Shown: positions 26,977 through 35,384 of the stretch, piece by piece
Numbering within the stretch: position 1 is the first letter of the stretch
Layout: each line of letters begins with the position of its first letter
Source: AC-32 sp963813435
GTDB taxonomy: Bacteria; Actinomycetota; Thermoleophilia; Gaiellales; Gaiellaceae
Direction of reading: 5' to 3'
Assembly (NCBI GenBank): GCA_963813435.1
Contig: CAWEYY010000001.1
Coordinates: forward strand, 233,364 to 297,363
Length of the DNA stretch: 64,000 nucleotides
Notes under the pieces: generated by a model
What the model saw: the letters and a program-made list of their open reading frames with translations, nothing else
What the model was told of the DNA's origin: nothing
The model's database searches: none
Program-made: the position numbers and the translations under genes

Positions 26977-27618
26977 ATGAGACGTCGCACGACACTCTCC
27001 GGAGTCGGAGTGATCGCGTTCGCGCTGCTGACCGCGGCGCCGCTGTTCCTCGCCAACTCACCCGGCGGGAACTACAGCCTGAAGGACGTGACCACCTTCT
27101 ACAGCAGCGGCCACCGGCCCGCCGTGATCGTCTCCTTGTACCTGGGGTTGCTGGGATCCGCCATTCTCGTCGCCACGCTCGCCAGTCTGGGGGAGCTCGG
27201 CGGCGACACGCCTGATCACCGGGGCGCGCACCGGGTCTTCTGGGGCTGCGGCGTCGCGGCCGCGGCTTCGCTCGCGGTCGGCTGGGGCCTCAACCTCGTC
27301 GGGCCGGCCTCGCGAACTCTCGGCGGAGCGGCGCCGATCAGTCCGAAGGTTGCGTACGTGTTTGCCCAGGCGGGCCTGGTGACGGTCTTCGGCGCCGGCT
27401 GCTTCCTGCTGGGCTGCGCGCTCATCGCGCTGGCCGTAGCACTCGCCGGCTCGGTGCCGGCCTGGGTGCGCTGGACCGCAGTGGTCGCCGGCCTGGCAGG
27501 CATCACGTCGGTCGGGTTCTTCCCGTTCTTCGTCCTGATCGCATGCCTGCTCGTGATGGGAGTCGGGCTCGTCCTCGTGCCGACACGAGAGGCCGCGCCG
27601 GCGGCGGCAACCTCGTAA
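26977..27618 (+). CDS. Polytopic membrane protein, unknown function
   Basis: 213 aa from ATG 26977 (SD AAGGAG six bases before). About six hydrophobic helices, the first with FLANSPGGNYS after it, then VTTFYSSGHRPAVIVSLYLGLLGSAI. The pattern resembles DUF4386-like membrane proteins, but I would not assign it. Its 3' end converges on pilC across a bidirectional terminator. Confidence 0.7.
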   Translation: MRRRTTLSGVGVIAFALLTAAPLFLANSPGGNYSLKDVTTFYSSGHRPAVIVSLYLGLLGSAILVATLASLGELGGDTPDHRGAHRVFWGCGVAAAASLAVGWGLNLVGPASRTLGGAAPISPKVAYVFAQAGLVTVFGAGCFLLGCALIALAVALAGSVPAWVRWTAVVAGLAGITSVGFFPFFVLIACLLVMGVGLVLVPTREAAPAAATS

Positions 27619-27627
27619 GACTCGTGG

Positions 27628-27656
27628 TGTGCGGGGCGGTCCGGTCGTGCCGCCCC
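27628..27656. terminator. Bidirectional hairpin between the membrane gene and pilC
   Basis: GCGGGGCGG and CCGCCCCCGC form a stem with one bulge around a 10-base loop in the 50-bp convergent gap. It can serve both strands. Confidence 0.5.
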
Positions 27657-27668
27657 CGCTCGCCGGAG

Positions 27669-28880
27669 CTACTTGACGAGCGTGAGCATCTTGAACATCG
27701 GGAGGTACATCGAGATGATGATCACGCCGACCATCATCCCGACGAGGATCATCATCAGCGGCTCGATGATGGCCGTCAGTGACTGGATTGCCGTGTCGAC
27801 CTCGTCCTCGTAGAAGTCCGCGATCTTCGAGAGCATCTTCTCGAGCTCTCCGGTCTCCTCGCCGATCTTCACCATCTGGCTGACCATCGGCGGGAAGACG
27901 GGGTTCTCGATCAGCGGCTGGGCGATCGGGACGCCCTCGTGCACCTTCTGGCGCACGCCTGCGAGGGCCTCCTCGACGACCCAGTTTCCGGCGGTCTGGC
28001 CGGTGATCTCGAGTGCCTTGATGATGTCCACGCCCGCAGCGACGAGCGTCGAGAGCGTGCGCGAGAAGCGCGCCATCGTCACCTTCAGGACGACGTCGCC
28101 GATCTTCATCGGGATCTTCAGCTTCGTGCGATCCCAGAGCTGACGGCCGGGCTCGGTCCGCTTGGCACGCCGAATGGCCCAGATCGAGAGGCCGAAGGCC
28201 GGGAAGATGATGAACCAGTGGTGGCGGAGCTGGTCGGACGCGGTGACCACGTACTGCGTCAGCGTCGGGAGCTGCCCGTTGAGCTGGGCGAAGATCTTCA
28301 CGAAGACCGGAACGAGGAACATCAGGAGGCCGATCAGGACGAGGGTGGCGAAGATCAGCACCATCATCGGGTACATCATCGCGCCCTTCACGCGACGCTT
28401 GATCTGGGTCTCCTTCTCGATCTGGTAGGCGACGCGGTCGAGCACCGTGTCGAGGATTCCGGCCGCTTCGCCCGCTTCGACCATCGAGACGTACAGCCTG
28501 CTGAAGATCTTCGGGTGACGACCGAGCGCCTGTGAAAGGAGGAGGCCGCCCTCGACGTCGCCGCGGATCTCTTGGATGATCTGCGCGAAGTACGGGTCGT
28601 CGGTCTGCTCCTCGAGGATGACGAGCGAGCTGACGACGTTCAGGCCCGCCTCGATCATCGTCGCGAACTGGCGCGAGAAGATCTGGAGCGTCTTCGGCTT
28701 GATCTTCTTGAAGACGGTCCGCACGCCTTCCTCCCCGCTCGCGGACATCTCCTCGATGCGGTCGGGAAGCAGGCCGCGAATACGCAGCTGCTCGCGTGCG
28801 GCCTCGACATCGGGCGCGTGAACCTCGCCCGAGAGCTCTAGGCCGTCCGCATTGATGGCGCTGTAGGCGTACGCCGCCAT
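27669..28880 (-). CDS. pilC: Type IV pilus inner-membrane platform protein PilC
   Basis: 403 aa, GspF/PilC family: two homologous T2SSF domains (about 70-190 and 270-395) with three membrane helices. Diagnostic parts are FSRQFATMIEAGLNVVSSL, LYVSMVEAGEAAGILDTVLDR and the second copy VSQMVKIGEETGELEKMLSK. It couples the PilB and PilT motors to the growing pilus. It has its own sigma-28-like promoter, divergent from a minor prepilin. Confidence 0.95.
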   Translation of the reverse strand: MAAYAYSAINADGLELSGEVHAPDVEAAREQLRIRGLLPDRIEEMSASGEEGVRTVFKKIKPKTLQIFSRQFATMIEAGLNVVSSLVILEEQTDDPYFAQIIQEIRGDVEGGLLLSQALGRHPKIFSRLYVSMVEAGEAAGILDTVLDRVAYQIEKETQIKRRVKGAMMYPMMVLIFATLVLIGLLMFLVPVFVKIFAQLNGQLPTLTQYVVTASDQLRHHWFIIFPAFGLSIWAIRRAKRTEPGRQLWDRTKLKIPMKIGDVVLKVTMARFSRTLSTLVAAGVDIIKALEITGQTAGNWVVEEALAGVRQKVHEGVPIAQPLIENPVFPPMVSQMVKIGEETGELEKMLSKIADFYEDEVDTAIQSLTAIIEPLMMILVGMMVGVIIISMYLPMFKMLTLVK

Positions 28881-28891
28881 ACCTCACACGC

Positions 28892-28919
28892 GTATCGGCA
28901 GAGGGATGCGCCCGCTTGA
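28892..28919 (-). promoter_or_regulatory. Sigma-28-type promoter of pilC
   Basis: Minus strand: TCAAGCGG (28919-28912), 12 bases, GCCGATAC (28899-28892), 11 bases before the pilC ATG. Matches the FliA/SigD/WhiG pattern TAAA-N15/16-GCCGATAA. Confidence 0.7.
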
Positions 28920-28943
28920 GTGACCTGCGTGGCCTGCCGATAG
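28916..28943 (+). promoter_or_regulatory. Sigma-28-type promoter of the minor prepilin
   Basis: TTGAGTGA (28916-28923), 12 bases, GCCGATAG (28936-28943), then 7 bases to the GTG at 28951. Its -35 shares four bases (28916-28919) with that of the divergent pilC promoter, so both cannot be occupied at once. Confidence 0.65.
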
Positions 28944-28950
28944 GGGAAAC

Positions 28951-29499
28951 GTGCGCCTGCGGCTTCGCAACGAGAGCGGCTTCGGCCTGGTCGAGCTACT
29001 GATGGCGATCGTGCTGCTGAACATCGGCATCCTCGCGATCGTCGCCGCGTTCAACGCCGGGATCGTGAGCCTGAACCGGGCCAGCCGGATCTCGACCGGG
29101 GCCTCGCTCGCGGATGCCCAGATGGAGCTCTACCGCGCGCTCACCTACGACGCGATCGCGCTCGACTCCTCGACGATTCCGGGCACGTCGCCGTACACGA
29201 CCGACACGGCGTATTCGGCCACCCAGGTGACGACGACCTGCACCGGCTCCCCCAAGCCGAACGAGTGCAACGCGAGCCGCTCCGTGGTCGGGCCAGATCG
29301 CAAGAAGTACCGCGTCGACACCTACGTCGTCCTCTCGACGGCGTCGACGAACCCGCCGACGCCGACCGGTGGCCGTCAGGTGAAGATCGTGACCGTGGTC
29401 GTGCGCGACGGGAACAAGCTCACGGCTCGCCCGTACGCGCGCGAGGCGTCGACGTTCGACCAGTCCACGGGTAGCGTCACCGTTAACCCGAACGGCTGA
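28951..29499 (+). CDS. Minor prepilin (PilV-like)
   Basis: 182 aa. Class III prepilin leader: short basic segment, then G-FGLVELLMAIVLLNIGILAIVAAF, with Gly at -1, Phe +1 and Glu at +5 as PilD requires. The rest is a secreted globular part with two cysteines (TTTCTGSP, PNECNAS) and many Thr/Ser. The length and position suggest a PilV-type minor pilin initiating pilus assembly. Its start follows a sigma-28-like -10 box by 7 bases, so the mRNA may be leaderless. Ends overlapping the convergent gene by 17 bp. Confidence 0.85.
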   Translation: MRLRLRNESGFGLVELLMAIVLLNIGILAIVAAFNAGIVSLNRASRISTGASLADAQMELYRALTYDAIALDSSTIPGTSPYTTDTAYSATQVTTTCTGSPKPNECNASRSVVGPDRKKYRVDTYVVLSTASTNPPTPTGGRQVKIVTVVVRDGNKLTARPYAREASTFDQSTGSVTVNPNG

Positions 29500-29896
29500 C
29501 GTCGCCGGCGGCGATGGACGCAAGGGCGTCCGTTGAGACAACGTGAGCGCTGATCGTGCGGCTTCCGAGCCGTTGCGCCTTCAGCAGCCGGTGGACGCCG
29601 TCGAGAACGACCCATCTGCCATGGCGCCTGGTCACATGGACGGGGCAGCCGAGATCGGCGCCGAGTGCGCGGTCGAGGTGCGGGCCGTCGTCGACCTCAC
29701 TTGGACGAACGGTGAAGACACGCCCATCGTCGCCGCGCCACCACGGTAGGTCGAGGAGCCAGACCAGCTCGGCGAGCGGAAGCTCGTGCTCCGGTAAACG
29801 AAGCGACCACAACCGTTCCAGCGACCACTCGAAGTCGAGCAGCCACGGCCGCAGCTCTGCCGGAGCGAGCGCAATGACCTCGGGCCAGCTCTCCAC
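29483..29896 (-). CDS. ParB/sulfiredoxin-like small protein, uncertain
   Basis: 137 aa. The C-terminal half (VHVTRRHGRWVVLDGVHRLLKAQRLGSRTISAHVV) looks like the ParB N-domain/sulfiredoxin core, where a D-G-x-HRL motif binds nucleotide. The N-terminal half is Trp/Leu-rich. It could be a nucleotide-using enzyme rather than a segregation protein. It overlaps the prepilin gene tail to tail and lies in the middle of the pilus locus on the same strand as pilP-O-N-M-T, but 30 bp after that unit ends. Confidence 0.6.
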   Translation of the reverse strand: MESWPEVIALAPAELRPWLLDFEWSLERLWSLRLPEHELPLAELVWLLDLPWWRGDDGRVFTVRPSEVDDGPHLDRALGADLGCPVHVTRRHGRWVVLDGVHRLLKAQRLGSRTISAHVVSTDALASIAAGDVSRSG

Positions 29897-29926
29897 CCGC
29901 CCGATTCTCGGTTGCGGCGCGGACGG

Positions 29927-30685
29927 CTAGGCGACCGAGACCAGCCGCAGCACGTAGCGCGTGCCGTCGGCGGTGTTCATCAGGGTCAGCGGCTTGCCCT
30001 TCGTGAGCGTGACCGTCTGCTTCTGGCCTTCGAGGGAGCCGCCGGCAATGCCGACCTGAGCCGTCGTCTTGGTCAGTGAGACGAGCACGAACGTCGGATT
30101 CGAGGACGGGAACTTGCCGCCGACCTTGACCTCCTCTGACGAGCCGTTGACGGAGATCACGGCCGTGGTCGCCTTCGCCGCTGACGGAGCAGGCGTGGTC
30201 GTCGTCCCGCCGCCCGTCGACCCGCCGCTCGAGGGCGACGACGTCGAGCCCGTCGAGGGCTTCGAGCCCGAGCCCGAGCCCGACTCGCAGGTGCTCGACG
30301 TGCTCGAGTCGGAGCTGCCGGCGGAGGCGCAGGCCACGTTGACCTGCTGCGCGAAGGGATCCTTGGTGCGGAAGCGGCTGAACGCGAGGAGCTGGCCGGA
30401 GTTAGCCGTCGAGACCTCGCTCGGGTCGTTCAGGCCGCCGGGCACGACGCTCGTGGTGGACGCCGTTGCGTTGCCACCGCTCAGCGAGGGTGCCGCGATC
30501 GGCCCCGACACGGTCACGGAGACCGTGCTCGACGACGAGTCCGAGGCGCTCGCGCTCGACTGGTTCAGCATCTTCATCGTGCGCGGCACCTGGAAGGCCA
30601 GCAGGCCGAGCAGGAGCACGCCGCCGACCGCGGCAATGATCTTCTGACGCTTGGCCTTGGCCTTGGGGTCGAACGTCTTGGCCAT
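29927..30685 (-). CDS. PilP-position pilus assembly protein (low-complexity linker)
   Basis: 252 aa from ATG 30685 (TGATG overlap with pilO). One N-terminal membrane helix (about 16-34), a Ser/Gly/Thr linker (about 120-165), and a C-terminal beta-rich domain ending VLRLVSVA. It contains RFRTKDPFAQQV, similar to the 'KDPF' segment that starts the PilP HR domain. It takes the place of the PilP lipoprotein in the M-N-O-P order, although there is no lipobox. Also could be a different alignment-complex protein. Confidence 0.7.
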   Translation of the reverse strand: MAKTFDPKAKAKRQKIIAAVGGVLLLGLLAFQVPRTMKMLNQSSASASDSSSSTVSVTVSGPIAAPSLSGGNATASTTSVVPGGLNDPSEVSTANSGQLLAFSRFRTKDPFAQQVNVACASAGSSDSSTSSTCESGSGSGSKPSTGSTSSPSSGGSTGGGTTTTPAPSAAKATTAVISVNGSSEEVKVGGKFPSSNPTFVLVSLTKTTAQVGIAGGSLEGQKQTVTLTKGKPLTLMNTADGTRYVLRLVSVA

Positions 30686-31410
30686 CAGCCGCTCGCCCCC
30701 GACATCGCGGCGCTCGCGCTCGCGGGCGGAGCGGCGGCTGGGGTCGTGGTCGTCGGCGTCGTGGTCGTCGTGGCCGGCGCTGCGCCGCTCGCTCCGGTCG
30801 CGCCGGTCGCGGGCGCCGGAACCGTCGGCACGCTGCCCGTCCCGAACACGAACGCGTCGATCGTGAGCTGGGCGCGGATCTGCGGGAAGCCCGGAGGCGG
30901 AGGCGCCTCGGCGAACGAGATGGAGTCGATCGCGAACAGCCGCCCGTTTGCGTCGAGCGCGCCGTGCCGGACGTCCACGAGGTTGCGGAGCCGGTACAGG
31001 AAGTCGGCGAGCTCGTAGAAGTTGCCCTGGAACTCGACCGTGATCGGAATTGCGACGTAGCCGCTGAGCGGGGTCGCGGTGGCGGAGGGCGTGATCTGCT
31101 CGAACGTGATGCCGCTCGCCTGCGCGACCTGGTTCAGCTCGAGCACGATGCCGGCCATGTCGGTCTGGTCGGGCATGGCCTTGGTCAGTCGGAAGACGTC
31201 GGCGATCCGGATCTGCGATCCCTGCTTGGCCTGGAGGGTCAACGCGCGGGCCGAGGTGATGGCGTCGTTCGTGTCTGCGATCTGCTTGCCGATGTCGGCC
31301 GCCTTCGAGCGCTGCGGCCCGATCACGAGGAAGTAGCCGCCGGCCGCGGCGAGCACGAACCCGACCACGATCAGCACGATCACGACGGACTGCGGGATCT
31401 GGCGCTTCAC
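30685..31410 (-). CDS. pilO: Type IV pilus alignment protein PilO
   Basis: 241 aa from GTG 31410 (GTGA overlap with pilN). One N-terminal transmembrane helix (VVIVLIVVGFVLAAAGGYFLVIGP), a coiled-coil stretch, then the PilO ferredoxin-like domain with LELNQVAQASGITFEQITP and VEFQGNFYELADFLYRLRNLVDV. The C-terminus is a Thr/Ala/Pro tail. PilN-PilO heterodimers link PilM in the cytoplasm to the outer parts of the machine. Confidence 0.9.
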   Translation of the reverse strand: MKRQIPQSVVIVLIVVGFVLAAAGGYFLVIGPQRSKAADIGKQIADTNDAITSARALTLQAKQGSQIRIADVFRLTKAMPDQTDMAGIVLELNQVAQASGITFEQITPSATATPLSGYVAIPITVEFQGNFYELADFLYRLRNLVDVRHGALDANGRLFAIDSISFAEAPPPPGFPQIRAQLTIDAFVFGTGSVPTVPAPATGATGASGAAPATTTTTPTTTTPAAAPPASASAAMSGASG

Positions 31411-32033
31411 GAGCTCGACCCCGGGCTGTGGACGTCGGCCGCGATCGTGAAGTGCACGACCTGCTGGTTGCCGACCTTGGACAGCTGGCTCTGCTGGAGC
31501 TGGACGTTTCCGATGTCGGGGATGACGGCAAGCCGGCTCAGCAGGCGGGCCACGGCCGCGTGCGAGTACGTGTAGCCGTCGAGCGTCAGACCGGTCGCGG
31601 CCACGGTGCCGGCTGCGGGCGCCGCGGGCGCTGCCGCCACCGACGAGGAGACTGGCGCCTTCGCCGAGACCGTCGTCAGCCAGACGTCGTTCGGCAGGAC
31701 GAGCGAGAGCTCGCGGAGGACGCGGTCCCACGCCACGCGGTGCGAGAGCGCGGCGTTGAGAGCGGTCACGCGCGTCTGCTTCTCGGCCGCGAGGGCGTTC
31801 TGGCTCTGGACCTTGGAGACGTCGGGAGTCGGGATCGCGGCGAGCTCGGCCTTGAGCCCGGTCAGCTCGGCCTGCTTGGACTTGACCTTGCCGCTCGCGT
31901 TGAGGAAGGCCGCCGCGAGTGCGACGGTCAGCAACAGCGCGACCACCACCGGGATGGCGACGATCCACTGCTTCTTCTGCTTGTCGCCTCGCCGGCGGGC
32001 GTCGTCCTTGGGGAGAAGGTTGATCGCGCGCAC
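31407..32033 (-). CDS. pilN: Type IV pilus alignment protein PilN
   Basis: 208 aa. The conserved PilN N-terminal motif that docks on PilM (INLLP) is at residues 4-8 (MRAINLLPKDD). A membrane helix follows (IPVVVALLLTVALAAAFLN), then a coiled coil and a ferredoxin-like domain. Starts 4 bp after pilM. Confidence 0.92.
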   Translation of the reverse strand: MRAINLLPKDDARRRGDKQKKQWIVAIPVVVALLLTVALAAAFLNASGKVKSKQAELTGLKAELAAIPTPDVSKVQSQNALAAEKQTRVTALNAALSHRVAWDRVLRELSLVLPNDVWLTTVSAKAPVSSSVAAAPAAPAAGTVAATGLTLDGYTYSHAAVARLLSRLAVIPDIGNVQLQQSQLSKVGNQQVVHFTIAADVHSPGSSS

Positions 32034-32037
32034 GTGC

Positions 32038-33549
32038 TCAGTCCTCGATCGCCAGGCCGATTGCGACCGCGAGCGAGCCGAGCTGCTCGGTCTCGCGAAC
32101 CTTCTTGCCGAGCCGCACGCGCGTGAGCGGGTCGCCCACGGTCACGCGGACGCCGATCAGCTTCTGCAGCTCCTCGGCGAGCCCGGCGAGGTGCGCGGTG
32201 CCGCCGGTGATGACGATCTCGCCGATGCCCAGAGATCCGGGCTGGTTCTGGTAGAACTGGAGCGAGGAGACGAGCTCGCGCGCGAACGTCTGGAGCTGGC
32301 GCCTCACACCTTCGCGAGCCGCCTGGGCCTGCTCGGGCGTGAGCCCCTCGGGGACGTTCTCCGTGATGAGCGAGATCTCTCGCTTGACCGGCTCGGCCTC
32401 GGACGGCGCCAGGTCGAGCTCGCGGGCGATCGCGACGTCGAGCGTGCCTCCGCCCCAGTCCAGCACGCGCGTGAACTCGCACACGCGGCCGTCGGAGACG
32501 GCGAACGTCGAGCGGTCGCGTCCGATCGCGACGACGACCACCGCGGCGTCCGCGGGACCCTCGTCGCCCCCGCGGGGCTCGGCCATCGCGCGCAGGAGCG
32601 CGAACGCCTCGAGGTCGATGCCGACGAGCTTGATGCCGGCCTTCTTGCACGCGGTGACGTAGCGGTCGATCAGCTCGCGGTAGGCAACGACGAGCAGGAC
32701 GCGCACGATCGTCGTCCCGTCCTCGCCGACCCGCTCGCCCAGCACGTGGTAGTCGAGCACGGCCTCCTCGATCGGGATCGGAAGGACCTCCTGCGCGCGA
32801 AACCGGATCGCGTTCTCCAGCTGGCGCGGGTCCTCGATCCCGGCGACCTCGAAGATCCGGACGCCGATGCGGTTGTTGGCGATGCCGAGGCGGACGCCCT
32901 GGCGAGGGAGGTTGTGCTTCTTGAAGAAGATCCGCAGCGTGTCCGCGAGCAGCTCGGGCTCGCGCAGCTCGCCGCCGACGACGAACGGCTGGTCGATGTC
33001 CTCGCGCGCGACCTGGACGAGCTCGGGGACGCCGTTGTTGACGACCCTGGCCGCGGCGATCTGCGAGCCGCCGACCTTGAGGCCGACGAGCTTCTTGACG
33101 CGCTTCTTGTTCGGGCTCGCAGTCTTGGAACCGCGCTTGCGGCCCTTCTTCGACTCCTTCTCGTCGAAGCCCTGGTCCTCCTCGAGGAGCGGCTGCTTCT
33201 TCTCCTTGCGCTTGAAGGAGAACTCCTTCTTCAGAAGCGAGGTCTTCTGGGGCTTCGGAGCCTGAACGACCTGCGTCGCAGCGGCCGGCGCCGGGCTAGG
33301 GACCGCCGCTGCAGGCGCGGGCGCTTGCTCGGGCTCGGGTGCAGCGGGAGCCTCTTCGGTCTCGACCGCCTCGGGCTCGGGTGCCGCGGCCGCGGGCTCG
33401 GGCTCGGCCTCGGGTGCCTCGGCCACAGGCTCGGGCTCAGGTGCCGCCTCGGGCTCCTCCTCGACGACGTCGGCGTCGTCGAACTCGAGGTCGTCGTCCG
33501 GGTCCTTGCGGCGCAGCGAGAACTTGAGCTCCTTGTTCCAGTCGACCAC
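32038..33549 (-). CDS. pilM: PilM-type actin-like ATPase with long acidic N-terminal extension
   Basis: 503 aa. Residues from about 145 onwards match PilM/FtsA-like ATPases: VGLKVGGSQIAAARVVNNG, NRIGVRIFEVAGIEDPRQLENAIRFRAQEVLPIPIEEAVLDYHVLG, and the C-terminal EIVITGGTAHLAGLAEELQKLIGVRV. The first 140 residues are unusual: an acidic patch, then Pro/Glu/Ala repeats, then a Lys-rich stretch. Typical PilM is about 350 aa. Cytoplasmic, it should bind the PilN INLLP motif. Confidence 0.9.
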   Translation of the reverse strand: MVDWNKELKFSLRRKDPDDDLEFDDADVVEEEPEAAPEPEPVAEAPEAEPEPAAAAPEPEAVETEEAPAAPEPEQAPAPAAAVPSPAPAAATQVVQAPKPQKTSLLKKEFSFKRKEKKQPLLEEDQGFDEKESKKGRKRGSKTASPNKKRVKKLVGLKVGGSQIAAARVVNNGVPELVQVAREDIDQPFVVGGELREPELLADTLRIFFKKHNLPRQGVRLGIANNRIGVRIFEVAGIEDPRQLENAIRFRAQEVLPIPIEEAVLDYHVLGERVGEDGTTIVRVLLVVAYRELIDRYVTACKKAGIKLVGIDLEAFALLRAMAEPRGGDEGPADAAVVVVAIGRDRSTFAVSDGRVCEFTRVLDWGGGTLDVAIARELDLAPSEAEPVKREISLITENVPEGLTPEQAQAAREGVRRQLQTFARELVSSLQFYQNQPGSLGIGEIVITGGTAHLAGLAEELQKLIGVRVTVGDPLTRVRLGKKVRETEQLGSLAVAIGLAIED

Positions 33550-33551
33550 GC

Positions 33552-34688
33552 CTAGGCCTCCGCGATCCTGAGACTGGGAGCGGGCGCCTCGCCCTGCTCG
33601 CCGACCGGGAAGCCGGCGCGTTCGAGGAGGCCGAGGAGCTGCTCCGGGCGGCTCGACCGGGAAAGGGCGACGTCGATCGTGATCACGCCGCGCTGGGTGA
33701 GCTCGGCCAGGGACTGCTCCATCGTCTGCATGCCCTTGGACGTTCCGGTCTGCATCACCGAGTAGACCTGCTCGACCTTGGCCTGGCGGATCAGGTTCCG
33801 GACGGCGTCGTCGGGGAAGAGGATCTCGAGCGCGGCGATCCGCCCATTGCCGTCGGCGGTCGGCAGCAGCGCCTGCGTGACGATCCCTTCAAGCGTCGCC
33901 GCGAGCTGGATCCGCACCTGGTCCTGCTGGGCCGCCGGGAATGCGTCGATGACGCGGTCGATCGTCCCGGGCGCGCTCTGGGTGTGCAGCGTGGCGAAGA
34001 CGAGGTGGCCCGTCTCGGCTGCCGTCAGCGCGGTCCCGATCGTCTCGAGGTCGCGCATCTCGCCGAGGAGGATCACGTCGGGGTCCTGGCGGAGTGCGGC
34101 GCGGAGGGCGCTCGCGAAGTCGGTGGCGTCGACGCCGATCTCGCGCTGGTTGACGACGCAGCGCTTGTGCCGGTGCACGAACTCGATCGGGTCCTCGATC
34201 GTGAGGATGTGCTCGGCGCGCTTGCGGTTGATCTCGTCGATGAGCGCGGCGAGCGTGGTCGACTTACCGGAGCCGGTCGGGCCCGTGACGAGTACGAGGC
34301 CGCGCGGCTTGTCGGTGAACGCGTGGAGGCTTGCGGGGATCCCGAGCTCCTCGAGCGTCTTGATCTCGGTCGGAATCAGGCGGAAGGCCGCACCGAGCGC
34401 CTCGCGCTGCCAGTACACGTTCACGCGGAAGCGTGCGAGGCCGGGAATGGCGTGCGCGAAGTCGATCTGGCGGTTGACCTCGAGGTTCTTCTGCTGCTCG
34501 GTCGAGAGGATCCGGTACAGGAGCTGCTGGGTCACGTCGGCCGTCAGCGGCTCGATGTCCTGCAGCGGCTCCAGGTGCCCGCGCACGCGGACCACCGGGT
34601 GCGCGCCGACGGTGACGTGCAGATCGGACGCATTTCGCGCCACCATCTGCTCGAGCAGATCGTCGATGGAGTACAGGTCCGCAGGCAT
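33552..34688 (-). CDS. pilT: Type IV pilus retraction ATPase PilT
   Basis: 378 aa. Walker A GPTGSGKST at 136-144, Asp box and His box (TLHTQSA), Walker B GEMRDLETI. The PilT hallmark AIRNLIRE appears as AVRNLIRQ near residue 300. The N-terminal PAS-like domain begins with the LLEQMVARNASDLHV pattern. It is the first gene of the pilT-M-N-O-P unit and carries its own sigma-28-like promoter with a separate GGAGG ribosome-binding site. Confidence 0.95.
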   Translation of the reverse strand: MPADLYSIDDLLEQMVARNASDLHVTVGAHPVVRVRGHLEPLQDIEPLTADVTQQLLYRILSTEQQKNLEVNRQIDFAHAIPGLARFRVNVYWQREALGAAFRLIPTEIKTLEELGIPASLHAFTDKPRGLVLVTGPTGSGKSTTLAALIDEINRKRAEHILTIEDPIEFVHRHKRCVVNQREIGVDATDFASALRAALRQDPDVILLGEMRDLETIGTALTAAETGHLVFATLHTQSAPGTIDRVIDAFPAAQQDQVRIQLAATLEGIVTQALLPTADGNGRIAALEILFPDDAVRNLIRQAKVEQVYSVMQTGTSKGMQTMEQSLAELTQRGVITIDVALSRSSRPEQLLGLLERAGFPVGEQGEAPAPSLRIAEA

Positions 34689-34703
34689 AGCCCTCCGCGC
34701 GAG

Positions 34704-34731
34704 CTATCGGCACTGCCTACCCCATTCTTGA
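34704..34731 (-). promoter_or_regulatory. Sigma-28-type promoter of pilT-pilM-pilN-pilO
   Basis: Minus strand: TCAAGAAT (34731-34724), 12 bases, GCCGATAG (34711-34704), 15 bases before the pilT ATG. Confidence 0.7.
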
Positions 34732-34781
34732 GAGGACGTTCCGAAGCGGATTCGAGGCCGTTCGCTTCACCCCATCGAGGG

Positions 34782-34809
34782 AGAAGTCGTGCGCTCGGCC
34801 GGCCGATAC
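34782..34809 (+). promoter_or_regulatory. Sigma-28-type promoter of the first major pilin
   Basis: AGAAGTCG (34782-34789), 12 bases, GCCGATAC (34802-34809). The pilin start is 43 bases further, behind an AGGAGG site, so this message has a real leader. Confidence 0.6.
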
Positions 34810-34852
34810 CACCTCGCGAGCCATCTGCGCACCCCTATCAGGAGGACCACGC

Positions 34853-35245
34853 ATGCTTTCCAGAATTACGAACCGGCTCGGTCAGACGCGGCGCGATGAG
34901 GGTTTCACCCTGATCGAGCTTCTGGTCGTGATCATCATCCTCGGGATCCTGCTTGCAATCGCGATCCCCTCGTACCTCAGCTTCCGCACCCGGGCCAACA
35001 AGTCGGCCGCGCAGGCGAACGTCCGCGCAGCCGTCCCCGGCATGGAGGCGTTCAACGCCGACCACGCCACCGGCTATGTGGGCGTCACGCTGACGAAGCT
35101 CCAGGGGTCGTATGACGCCGGGATCAAGAACATCAAGATCTCGGTCGCGACGCTCGGCGGCTACTGCATCCGGAACACCGTCCCGGGCACGGCGACGTAC
35201 CACAAGTCCGGCCCGTCCGGCGACATCAAGACCGGCAACTGCTAG
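34853..35245 (+). CDS. pilA: Major type IV pilin 1
   Basis: 130 aa. Prepilin leader with processing site G-FTLIELLVV after 15 basic/polar residues, Glu at +5, then the hydrophobic helix to about residue 45. The head has the pattern NADHATGYVGVTLTKLQGSYDAGIK and two cysteines (GGYC and the final C), probably closing the C-terminal D-loop. Nearly identical to the third pilin. Strong AGGAGG ribosome-binding site. Confidence 0.95.
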   Translation: MLSRITNRLGQTRRDEGFTLIELLVVIIILGILLAIAIPSYLSFRTRANKSAAQANVRAAVPGMEAFNADHATGYVGVTLTKLQGSYDAGIKNIKISVATLGGYCIRNTVPGTATYHKSGPSGDIKTGNC

Positions 35246-35272
35246 GCACCCTCCTAGCACCACGGTAATGCG

Positions 35273-35298
35273 CAAGGGCGCGGGAAACCGCGCCCTTG
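35273..35298 (+). terminator. Terminator hairpin after pilin 1
   Basis: An 11-bp perfect stem CAAGGGCGCGG / CCGCGCCCTTG with a GAAA tetraloop, followed by TCCTTTC, 27 bp after the stop. Confidence 0.75.
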
Positions 35299-35310
35299 TC
35301 CTTTCGGGGG

Positions 35311-35338
35311 TACTGGGACCGCCTTGCCCAGCCGATAA
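35311..35338 (+). promoter_or_regulatory. Sigma-28-type promoter of pilin 2
   Basis: TACTGGGA (35311-35318), 12 bases, GCCGATAA (35331-35338, perfect -10). The -35 is weak. It lies just behind the pilin 1 terminator, so pilin 2 is transcribed independently. Confidence 0.55.
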
Positions 35339-35384
35339 CGGGACCGCCACCGTCTTTCCAGAAGCCGAGAAGGAGCATCTTCCA

